The notes under the pieces were generated by a model. The model saw only the letters and a program-made list of their open reading frames with translations, did not search any database and was not told where the DNA came from. Positions 7,857 to 14,670 of a stretch of 37,806 nucleotides of DNA are shown piece after piece; position 1 is the first letter of the stretch; the number at the start of each line of letters is the position of its first letter. Source of the DNA: an uncultured Verrucomicrobiota bacterium. Lineage in GTDB: Bacteria; Verrucomicrobiota; Verrucomicrobiia; Limisphaerales; CAIQOK01. The position numbers were made by a program, and so were the translations under genes. The stretch covers positions 1 through 37,806 of the forward strand of contig CAIQOK010000140.1 of NCBI GenBank assembly GCA_903873415.1, in the 5' to 3' direction.

Positions 7857-8896
7857 GCGGGGTTTTTATAGCCGGTCTGGGCGCGGTGTCACCGGCTGGG
7901 TGGACTGTCGCATCCCTGCGCTCAGCCCTGGCAATCGGGCTGCCCCTGCCTGCGGTGGATCTGCCTCGCCCGGGGTGGGCCCGGCGGCCCCTGAGCGTCC
8001 GACAGGTCCCGCCACCAGAGCAGCGCCCCGCCTTCGTCACACACCCCCGGCTGCGCCGGACCAGCCCGGTGGCACATCACACCCTGTCGGCCGCCTTGGA
8101 GGCACTAGGAGTGGATGCGGCTCTGATTTCCAGCGGGGCCCTGACTCTGGGAATCATCTACTGCACGATGAACGGGTGTGTGAATTATTCGCGCCGTTTT
8201 TACGACGAGGTGCTCAAGGACCCGCGCACCGCCAGCCCGCTGCTCTTTCCGGAAACCGTGTTCAACTCTCCAGCCAGCCATCTGGGTTCGCTGCTGGGTG
8301 CCACGGCTGTTAATTACACTCTGGTGGGCGATGCCGGGGTTTTTCTCCAAGGCTTGGCACTGGCCGCCGAGTGGCTGACCGACGGCCGGGTCGGAGGCTG
8401 TTTGGTGGTGGGGGCGGAGGAGACGGACTGGCTGCTGGCCGACGCCCTGAGGCTCTTTGACAGGCAGGCAGTTGCCGCCGCCGGCGCGGGCGCAATCTAC
8501 CTGCGAACCGGACCGGAGAGGGGCGCGGCGGTGCGGCTGAGCGCCGTCACAAACCCGCACCTCTTCCGCGCTGGAATCCCGCGCCGACACGCCGCACAAT
8601 TGGCCCGCGAGGAAATTGCCTTCAACCCGCCCCCCGCCCTGCTCTGCGACGGTCTGCAAGGTTCGGAGCGGTCGGACCGGGATGAGCGCGAGGTGTGGGC
8701 AGACTGGACGGGAATCCGGATTTCGCCCAAGCGGATTTTAGGCGAGGGGTTCACGGCGGCAGCGGCCTGGCAATGCGTGGCCGCCGCAGACATGCTGGGG
8801 CGGGAGCCCTTCTCCGCGGCGACCGTGAGCGTGGTGGGCTGCCATGCGCAAGCCATTGCCGGCCAATTTATAAAAACAAACCCGACTGAATCCTGA
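7853..8896 (+). CDS. Ketosynthase-like protein without active site, chain-length-factor-like
   Basis: This 347-residue protein has a thiolase-fold start (FIAGLGAVSPAG) and KS-like spacing, but its catalytic residues are gone. In the segment equivalent to TACASG it reads LVGDAG, with Gly159 in the nucleophile position. The His of HGTGT has no counterpart (LLCDGLQGS), and the last His is Glu298, while Lys293 of the STK-like SPK segment remains. This is the pattern expected of a chain length factor that pairs with an active KS. Known factors usually carry Gln in place of Cys, so Gly is unusual. The ATG overlaps the stop of the KS gene (ATGA) and has a strong GGAGG at 7843-7847, five bases upstream, which decides the start. 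Stoichiometric, coupled translation with the KS is likely. A diverged KS with another acyl-transfer role is the alternative. Confidence 0.75.
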   Translation: MSGVFIAGLGAVSPAGWTVASLRSALAIGLPLPAVDLPRPGWARRPLSVRQVPPPEQRPAFVTHPRLRRTSPVAHHTLSAALEALGVDAALISSGALTLGIIYCTMNGCVNYSRRFYDEVLKDPRTASPLLFPETVFNSPASHLGSLLGATAVNYTLVGDAGVFLQGLALAAEWLTDGRVGGCLVVGAEETDWLLADALRLFDRQAVAAAGAGAIYLRTGPERGAAVRLSAVTNPHLFRAGIPRRHAAQLAREEIAFNPPPALLCDGLQGSERSDRDEREVWADWTGIRISPKRILGEGFTAAAAWQCVAAADMLGREPFSAATVSVVGCHAQAIAGQFIKTNPTES

Positions 8897-9628
8897 ATGA
8901 ATTTGCGCGTTGTATTGATCACCGGTGCCAACGGGGGGGTGGGCCAGGCCATCGCCCGGGATTTCCTTGGAGAGGCGTCGGAGAATTTTGTCTGGATGGG
9001 AGTGCGCGAGCGGCGCGAGGCGGCCGCCGGGTTGGCCGCGCAATTTCCCGAGCGCTGCCGATGCCTTGAACTGGATGTGACGCGGCCCGAGTCCTGGAAA
9101 ACCGCTGTGGATTCCATCCTGTCGGTGCATTCGCGCCTGGACGTTCTGGTCAACAACGCAGGCAAACACCAGGACGCCCTGCTGGCCACCATGCCCGCCG
9201 ATGCTTGGGAGTCGGTGCTGAGTTCCAATCTGGACGGCGCCTTTCACGGGTGCCAAGCCGTGCTGCCGGCAATGATTTCGCAACGGGGGGGGCGGATTGT
9301 GAACATCGCCTCACTCAGCGCGCTGATGGCGCCTGCAGGCCAGGCGAATTACGCCGCCGCCAAGGCCGGCGTGGTGGCCCTGACCCGGTCCCTGGCCAAG
9401 GAGGTGGCGCGCTTGAACATCACCGTCAATGCGGTTTGCCCGGGGTTTGTGGAGACCGAGGCCCTGGCAACCTTGGGACCGGATGAGCGCAAAGCCGCGC
9501 AGAGCCGCATCCCAATGCGCCGCTTTGGCCGGCCCGAGGAGGTCGCCGCCGCCGTCCGCTTTCTGGCTTGCGCCCAAGCCTCTTACATCACAGGCTCGGC
9601 GTTGAAAATTGATGGCGGCATTTTTTGA
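8897..9628 (+). CDS. 3-oxoacyl-ACP reductase, FabG-like SDR
   Basis: The 243-residue protein is a classical short-chain dehydrogenase. It has a TGANGGVG nucleotide-binding loop near residue 10, NNAG near residue 90, the catalytic triad Ser139, Tyr152, Lys156 with the FabG-like spacing, and a PGFVET segment after the fifth strand. From the family it should reduce the beta-keto group on an ACP-bound chain with NADPH. The start codon follows the stop of the preceding gene with no spacing, so translation is coupled. In context it is the ketoreductase of the KS/CLF/ACP set. No dehydratase follows it, so either the product keeps a hydroxyl or a dehydratase elsewhere in the genome acts in trans. Confidence 0.85.
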   Translation: MNLRVVLITGANGGVGQAIARDFLGEASENFVWMGVRERREAAAGLAAQFPERCRCLELDVTRPESWKTAVDSILSVHSRLDVLVNNAGKHQDALLATMPADAWESVLSSNLDGAFHGCQAVLPAMISQRGGRIVNIASLSALMAPAGQANYAAAKAGVVALTRSLAKEVARLNITVNAVCPGFVETEALATLGPDERKAAQSRIPMRRFGRPEEVAAAVRFLACAQASYITGSALKIDGGIF

Positions 9629-9657
9629 GCCGCCCAAAACGCCGGCTGTTTTTCATC

Positions 9658-9924
9658 ATGGAAGATTCAATTGCCCTGAAAAAAAGGCTCAAGACGATGC
9701 TGGTGGAGAACCTCATGCTCCAGCTCACCATCGACGAAATCACCGATGACCAGGCGCTCTTTGGCCCGGAAAGTCTCGGACTAGACTCGGTGGACGCGCT
9801 GCAGCTGGTGGTGGCGCTCGACAAGAATTTCGGCCTGAAAATCCCCGACCCGGCCGCGGCGAAGATCGTGCTGCAGAGCGTCAACTCGATGGCACAGGCG
9901 GTGCAGGACCTCCCGACCGCCTGA
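9658..9924 (+). CDS. Acyl carrier protein
   Basis: The 88-residue acidic helical protein carries the phosphopantetheine site GLDSVDALQL with Ser44. Size and motif are typical of an acyl carrier protein. DSVD instead of the DSLD of housekeeping AcpP fits a dedicated pathway carrier. ATG 9658 is chosen; a TTG at 9625 overlapping the FabG-like stop would add 11 residues. It is the last gene of the KS-CLF-KR-ACP operon, 29 bp after the reductase. It faces rsmB, whose stop is only seven bases away, with no visible terminator between them. It presumably tethers the growing chain, and could also present the substrate to the divergently encoded halogenase-like enzyme, as PltL does for PltA in pyoluteorin synthesis; that is inference. 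Confidence 0.85.
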   Translation: MEDSIALKKRLKTMLVENLMLQLTIDEITDDQALFGPESLGLDSVDALQLVVALDKNFGLKIPDPAAAKIVLQSVNSMAQAVQDLPTA

Positions 9925-9931
9925 GCCCCTT

Positions 9932-11071
9932 TCAGTCCGCTCTCCGCCAGGCGGCGATGAACATGCCGTTTCCGCGATGATCCTGGGGCCACAGGGTGCG
10001 GGTGGCGGGAAGTGTGGGGGCAGTAGGAGCGCCGGCCGTGCCGAAGATATCCGGCAACTCGAGGGGTTTGAGTTCCGGATGCGCGCGGGAAAACTGGTCC
10101 ACAACCCCGCTGGTTTCCGCACCTGTCAGCGTGCAGACGGAATACACCAGCTTGCCGCCGGGGCGCAGTGCCGGGGCTGCGTGATTGAGCAACTTCAACT
10201 GGATCGAGGCCAACTCCTGGACATCCTGCGGCGTGGTGGTCCAACGCGCATGAGGATTGCGCTGCCAGGTGCCCAGACCGCTGCACGGAGCGTCGAGCAG
10301 GATGCCATGGAATTTGGTCTTGGTGGGCAGTTTGGCGCCGCCGTCCCAGAGGGCGGAGCGGAAATTAAACACTTGGGCACGGGCGGCCCGGCGTTTAAGC
10401 TGCTGCAAGCGCGAGGCAGACCGGTCACTGGCCCAGATCAGTCCTTTGTTTTCCATCAACCCGGAGAGCTGCAAGGTTTTACCGCCCTGCCCGGCGCAGG
10501 CATCCCACCAGGTCTGACCCGGCTGCGGGCTGCAGAGAAAGCCCACGGCCTGGGAATTGAGATCCTGAATCTCGAATTCTCCTGCATGAAATTCCGGACG
10601 CCGGAACAGGTCCTCCAAGCCCAGATAAAGCACCGCGTCGGGCAGAGGTGACTTCCAAGTGGTGCCCAGCTTCTCGGAAAGGATCAGGCCCTGACCACGG
10701 CGGGCGCGCAACCACAACTTGGGTTCGGCTTGAATGGCGCGGACCCACGCCGGGGAAAGGCTCAGCTCCGCTTGCACCCAAGGCGGCACAGCCCGCTCCA
10801 CCAGAGTCTCGTCGGAAAAGGATTGGGGGCGCTCGGCGAAGGTGCGGGCCAGTTCGAGCGCCGCTTGGATTTGCGCCGTCAGGGGACTTTCCCGCTCCAG
10901 CCAGTTCCACCAGCGAAAGTAGCTGAACACGGCCCGGCTGATTTCCCGGGTCTCCTCGCTGGTGGGCAATCGGCGGGAAGCCAGCGCGTCGCGCAAAACC
11001 ACATCGGCCGGGTGCTCACGACTGGCATGACCCACCACTTCGGCCGCAATTTGAAGAACCAGAGAACTCAT
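9932..11071 (-). CDS. rsmB: RsmB/NOP-family rRNA (cytosine-5)-methyltransferase
   Basis: This 379-residue protein has the features of SAM-dependent RNA m5C methyltransferases: a DACAGQGGKT SAM loop, motif IV DAPCSGLGT with its release Cys, and motif VI YSVCTLTGAET with the catalytic Cys. The N-terminal 140 residues are helical and resemble the NusB-like domain of RsmB, which methylates C967 of 16S rRNA. The symbol is the closest family name; substrate position is not proven, and the protein is somewhat shorter than E. coli RsmB (429 residues). ATG 11071 is chosen because a TAAGAT hexamer (11078-11083) ends six bases before it, suggesting a leaderless message; a GTG at 11077 would add two residues. 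It is convergent with the ACP gene. Confidence 0.8.
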   Translation of the reverse strand: MSSLVLQIAAEVVGHASREHPADVVLRDALASRRLPTSEETREISRAVFSYFRWWNWLERESPLTAQIQAALELARTFAERPQSFSDETLVERAVPPWVQAELSLSPAWVRAIQAEPKLWLRARRGQGLILSEKLGTTWKSPLPDAVLYLGLEDLFRRPEFHAGEFEIQDLNSQAVGFLCSPQPGQTWWDACAGQGGKTLQLSGLMENKGLIWASDRSASRLQQLKRRAARAQVFNFRSALWDGGAKLPTKTKFHGILLDAPCSGLGTWQRNPHARWTTTPQDVQELASIQLKLLNHAAPALRPGGKLVYSVCTLTGAETSGVVDQFSRAHPELKPLELPDIFGTAGAPTAPTLPATRTLWPQDHRGNGMFIAAWRRAD

Positions 11072-11077
11072 CCGCAC

Positions 11078-11083
11078 ATCTTA
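11078..11083 (-). promoter_or_regulatory. -10 hexamer of rsmB
   Basis: TAAGAT on the minus strand ends six bases before ATG 11071. No good -35 box is seen 16-18 bp upstream, so support comes from the repeated spacing pattern in this window. Confidence 0.35.
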
Positions 11084-11153
11084 CACAAAGCTGCGGCGGG
11101 AATACAGAGAAAGCACCGGCGGTTTCATGGCGAAGCCCTCCATCACATTAAAG

Positions 11154-11679
11154 CTAAAAACCGCAGTTGGAGTTCAACCGGGCGGAGCGGGCGCGGCGGG
11201 CGGACCATTCGAGGGGAATATCAATGGTTTTGCGGATGGTCTGGCGCAGAAAGTCGCTGGAGATGAAGGTTGCTGCGCCCGGAACGGGGCGCACTCCGCA
11301 AACCAAAACCGTCGCCTTGGGTTCCAACTGCGGCGCAGTTATCGCCAACCACGTCCGCAGCCGCTCGTAGCAGCCTTTCAACATCTGCCACCACTCCCCG
11401 TTCACCGCCATAGAGCAGTGCCACCTGTTCGGGCTTCGCCAAGCCCCGATCCGGGTCCGCAAATTCACCGTGATTTCATCCCCGGGCGCTTCCGGAACTG
11501 ATTGTGCGGGTGATCCCCAGGTGGTTGAGAAAGCCGCTCCACGTAGAGAGGCCGCCGTAAGGCGTGAGCACCTCTTTCGTTCGTCTGACCGTGAATTTGC
11601 CCGGCAAGTTGCCCAAGGAACTCTCGTCCTTTCCTTCACCCGCGAGATAAACCGAAACCAACGATGTAAAAGTGCTCAT
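11154..11679 (-). pseudogene. Probable truncated, frameshifted transposase remnant
   Basis: Reading from 11679 on the minus strand, a frame starting MSTFTSL runs through KFTVRRTKEVLTPYGGLSTW and GFLNHLGI, then stops at 11476. The LTPYGGL...FLNHLGI segment resembles the N-terminal start of DDE transposases of the IS1380/IS4 kind. A second frame on the same strand (stop at 11154) takes over near that point and ends in a plausible C-terminus (FISSDFLRQTIRKTID). This fits one gene broken by a frameshift and heavy deletion. The total is about 525 bp against some 1.2-1.5 kb for an intact transposase, and no DDE motif is visible. No terminal inverted repeats were found. The family assignment is weak and rests on one short motif. 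The region otherwise fills a 740-bp gap between rsmB and xseA. Confidence 0.35.
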
Positions 11680-11691
11680 CGCCCACGATTT

Positions 11692-11814
11692 TATTCACTC
11701 ATTCACTCCTTAACCGTCCTTAACCGCCACTTCAACTGCGGAGATTAGGTGAAAACACTGTGAATAAGCCCTCCGCCTTGTGTCACCGGGGGATTCAGAC
11801 CTGGCGGATGCTTA
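11692..11814. repeat. Short direct repeats in the spacer downstream of xseA
   Basis: Two adjacent 8-base copies of ATTCACTC (around 11693-11708) are followed by TTAACCGTCC and TTAACCGCCA, two near-identical 10-base units (around 11710-11729). No gene is visible. The repeats lie beside the transposase remnant and may be a scar of insertion or deletion. Confidence 0.3.
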
Positions 11815-13242
11815 TCAGGTCCCGGGGGGTGTCAGCTCGACCCGGCTGAAGATCTGACCGTCCTTGAGGCGGGTTTTGAGCAGCTGTCCGTCGGAAATCT
11901 GGGCGGCACCGCGCACGATCAAACCCGTTTCGGCAGAAAGGGTGATGGAATAACCACGCCCCAAAACCTGCTCCGGACCGAGCAGCCGGACCCGGGTTTC
12001 CAATCCATCCACTCTGGTCTTAGCTAAACGAAGGCGGCCGCGCACCATCTCCTGCAAACGAAGGTCGTGCTGGGCCAGCGACTCGCGCTGCAGACGCAGC
12101 CATTGAGCAGGTCGCACCCGGGCCAAACGGTCGGCAAGAGTGCGCCAAGCCGTTGCCTGTCCACGGAGAGCAGAGCGGGCGCAACGCAGCATGGCCGACT
12201 GAAAGTCATCCAGGCGCTGCAACTGCTCGTTAAGACGGCGGCGGGGGTGCACCCGGGCCAAACGCCTGGACAATTGCGCGGACAGCTCCCGGTCCCGGCT
12301 CCATCGGCGCCGGGCGCGCTGCGCCAAACGGAGTGCTGCGGCCGCCACGAATTGACGGCTGGCAAACATGCCTTCGGTGATGATTTCCGCGGCGGCGCTG
12401 GGGGTGGCGGCGCGCACATCGGCAACAAAATCCGCTATGGTGAAATCAATCTCGTGCCCGACCGCAGACACCACGGGAATGGCCGATTCAAACACAGCGC
12501 GGGCGACCACTTCCTCGTTGAAGGCCCACAAATCCTCAAGAGACCCGCCCCCGCGGGTGATCAGAATCAGATCCAGGCGGCAGTGGGGCGGCCGTTCGTT
12601 GGCTTCATTGAGCAGGCGGATGGCTGCGGCGATCTCGGCGGCGGCGCCATCGCCCTGGACCCGGCACGGTGCCAGAATAATCTCCAACCCGGGCTGACGC
12701 CGCTGAATCACGTGCAACACGTCGCGTATGGCCGCGCCGGTGGGCGAAGTCACCAGGCCGATGCGCTGGGGATACGCGGGCAAGGGTCTTTTGCGCTGGG
12801 GCGCAAAAAGACCCTCAGCGGCGAGCTGGCGCTTCAATTTTTCAAACTTCAATTGGAGCGCCCCAACCCCCTGCAACTCCACCTCACGCACCAGCAACTG
12901 ATATTGGCCGCGCGCCTCGTAGACCGTCACCTCCCCATTCAGCAGGACTTTTTGTCCGTCGGCCACCAGGCTGCGCTGCGCGGTCGCCGCTCCCCGGAAT
13001 AAAACACAACTGAGCTGGGCCGATGCATCCTTGAGCGTGAAATACATGTGCCCTGAACCTTGGAGACGCAGATTGGTCACCTCGCCGCCGACCCAGACCT
13101 GACCCACCTGCCGTTCCAAAAGACTCTTGACCCGGGTCGTCAGCTCGGACACCGACATCACCGCACGGCTGGGAGGCGGGGAAAACAAGTCCCCGAAGTC
13201 CCACTGGGATTTGGATGGTTTCGCGCTCAATTCAGGCACCAT
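11815..13242 (-). CDS. xseA: Exodeoxyribonuclease VII large subunit
   Basis: The 475-residue protein matches XseA along its length. It has an N-terminal OB-fold (VWVGGEVTNLRLQGSGHMYFTLKD, residues about 48-72), and the catalytic core contains IGLVTSPTGAAIRDVLHV, LILITRGGGSLEDLW and VVSAVGHEIDFTIADF with the family's conserved Asp, Arg and His residues. A long basic helical region follows, and the short C-terminal domain carries LGRGYSI. With XseB it degrades single-stranded DNA to oligonucleotides in repair. No xseB is adjacent in this window. The first ATG is used; MSVSEL at residue 29 is a possible shorter start. It lies 67 bp downstream of pdxJ on the same strand and may be co-transcribed with it. 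Confidence 0.92.
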   Translation of the reverse strand: MVPELSAKPSKSQWDFGDLFSPPPSRAVMSVSELTTRVKSLLERQVGQVWVGGEVTNLRLQGSGHMYFTLKDASAQLSCVLFRGAATAQRSLVADGQKVLLNGEVTVYEARGQYQLLVREVELQGVGALQLKFEKLKRQLAAEGLFAPQRKRPLPAYPQRIGLVTSPTGAAIRDVLHVIQRRQPGLEIILAPCRVQGDGAAAEIAAAIRLLNEANERPPHCRLDLILITRGGGSLEDLWAFNEEVVARAVFESAIPVVSAVGHEIDFTIADFVADVRAATPSAAAEIITEGMFASRQFVAAAALRLAQRARRRWSRDRELSAQLSRRLARVHPRRRLNEQLQRLDDFQSAMLRCARSALRGQATAWRTLADRLARVRPAQWLRLQRESLAQHDLRLQEMVRGRLRLAKTRVDGLETRVRLLGPEQVLGRGYSITLSAETGLIVRGAAQISDGQLLKTRLKDGQIFSRVELTPPGT

Positions 13243-13309
13243 TAAGCCAGAGATTCAGGCCACAGCAAACTCAAACCCGCTTCAATCGCGGCGGAGGCCA
13301 CCCCCTCAA

Positions 13310-14050
13310 TCAGGCCCGATATCCTTCCAGAAGCAAAAGCATCTCGGTGACCGCGCCGGGCAGTCCAACCATGACGGCCCGGCTGACCACGCTATGACCT
13401 ATGTTCAACTCCGCCAGATGCGGGACTTGCCGCAGCGCGGGCAGATTTTCGTAGTTCAGCCCATGCCCGGCATTGACTTTAAGGCCCAAGCCATGAGCCT
13501 GCTTGGATGCGGCGACCAACCTTGCCGTCTGGAAATCGCGGCGGTTCAGGTCGTCGAATTGCCCGGCAAAAGCACCGGTGTGCAACTCCACAAATTGCGC
13601 CCCCACCCGCGCCGCCGCAGCCACCTGCCCTTCCTCCGGAGCGATGAACAGGCTGACATCAATTCCGGCATCGTTCAGCCGCTGGCGCGTCCGGCTCAGA
13701 TCCCCCTCCGCGGCCACCACGTTCAATCCGCCCTCGGTTGTAACCTCCTCCCTCCGCTCAGGAACGATGCAGACGATTTCGGGCTTGATCGCCAGCGCCA
13801 AAGCGACGATCTCCGGGGTGTCGGCCATTTCAAAATTCAGGCAGGTGCGGATGGATTCGCGCAAGCGCCAGACGTCCCGGTCCTGGATATGGCGGCGATC
13901 CTCGCGCAAATGTGCGGTGATGCCGTGGGCGCCGGAGGCTTCACAGGCCAGCGCTGCCGCCACCGGATCGGGCTCCCCACGGGCGCATCCTCGATAGCGG
14001 GCCTCGCGCAAGGTGGCGACGTGATCAATGTTGACGAATAACTTGAGCAT
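13310..14050 (-). CDS. pdxJ: Pyridoxine 5'-phosphate synthase
   Basis: This 246-residue protein fits PdxJ in size and motifs: LFVNIDHVATLREAR at the start, EASGAHGITAHLREDRRHI, a CIVPERREEVTTEGGL loop, and the C-terminal GHGLNYENLP and LNIGHSVVSRAV segments. PdxJ condenses 1-deoxyxylulose 5-phosphate with 3-amino-2-oxopropyl phosphate to make pyridoxine 5'-phosphate, the last ring-forming step of the DXP-dependent vitamin B6 route. The promoter at 14057-14085 ends six bases before the ATG, so the message is predicted to be leaderless. The gene is divergent from the vanZ-like gene and upstream of xseA. Confidence 0.95.
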   Translation of the reverse strand: MLKLFVNIDHVATLREARYRGCARGEPDPVAAALACEASGAHGITAHLREDRRHIQDRDVWRLRESIRTCLNFEMADTPEIVALALAIKPEIVCIVPERREEVTTEGGLNVVAAEGDLSRTRQRLNDAGIDVSLFIAPEEGQVAAAARVGAQFVELHTGAFAGQFDDLNRRDFQTARLVAASKQAHGLGLKVNAGHGLNYENLPALRQVPHLAELNIGHSVVSRAVMVGLPGAVTEMLLLLEGYRA

Positions 14051-14056
14051 GTAAGA

Positions 14057-14085
14057 ATCCTAGGGTATGGAAAGCTCGTTTTCAA
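14057..14085 (-). promoter_or_regulatory. Promoter of pdxJ
   Basis: On the minus strand TTGAAA (14080-14085), a 17-bp spacer and TAGGAT (14057-14062) end six bases before the ATG at 14050. This is one of the clearest examples of the leaderless layout in the window. Confidence 0.6.
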
Positions 14086-14133
14086 AACCGATCTGAGAAT
14101 TATTTGCCAACCCTTGGAATTCACCCCCCCTTC

Positions 14134-14649
14134 ATGACTCCTTTTCAATCCTTTTTAAAATACTGGTTTCCGATTGTGGCTTGGTGGGCTCTGATCTTCA
14201 CCGCCTCATCGGACGCGGGTTCCTTCAACCATTCCTCGCGGCTGGTGGAGCCTTTACTGCGCTGGCTGGTTCCGGATATTTCAGAGGCTGCGGTGAGAAC
14301 GGCAGTGCTCGTGGTGCGGAAAGGAGCGCATCTGACCGAATACGCTACGCTGAGCATCCTTTGCTGGCGGGCCTTGCGCAAACCGATCCGGCGCGATCCG
14401 CGCCCATGGTCGTGGCGCCAGTCCGCCGCAGCCCTGCTGCTGGTGGTCCTTTATGCGGCCAGCGACGAATGGCACCAGACCTTTATTCCCAGCCGCGATG
14501 GTTGCGTGCGGGATGTGCTGATCGATTCCTCGGGCGGCGTGGCGGGATTGCTTGGGCTGTGGTGGCTGGGAAGCCGGCTGGGTTGGTGGGCTGCAGCGCC
14601 CGGAAAAACGGGCTCGGAACCGCGGAGCGATTTCTGTTCACAGCCTTAA
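14134..14649 (+). CDS. VanZ-family membrane protein
   Basis: The 171-residue protein has about four hydrophobic segments and the VanZ hallmarks: RKGAHLTEYATLSIL (KxxHxxEY) and SDEWHQTFIPSRDGCVRDVLIDSSGG (SDExHQ, R, DxxxDxxG). VanZ proteins are linked to teicoplanin resistance and are otherwise poorly understood integral membrane proteins. The ATG at 14134 is preferred over an upstream TTG at 14104. comEC follows after 21 bp, so the two are probably co-transcribed. A functional link to DNA uptake is not implied. Confidence 0.8.
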   Translation: MTPFQSFLKYWFPIVAWWALIFTASSDAGSFNHSSRLVEPLLRWLVPDISEAAVRTAVLVVRKGAHLTEYATLSILCWRALRKPIRRDPRPWSWRQSAAALLLVVLYAASDEWHQTFIPSRDGCVRDVLIDSSGGVAGLLGLWWLGSRLGWWAAAPGKTGSEPRSDFCSQP

Positions 14650-14670
14650 GAAGCCGGAGTAAGGTGGCGG

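Noticed and set aside
11081-11141. A 15-codon minus-strand mini-gene upstream of rsmB with GGAGG (11137-11141) eight bases before its ATG, a possible leader peptide
   Set aside because: Its last codons overlap the TAAGAT hexamer that has the leaderless spacing to rsmB ATG 11071. The peptide has no regulatory codon pattern and no attenuator hairpin follows. It remains a weak alternative only.
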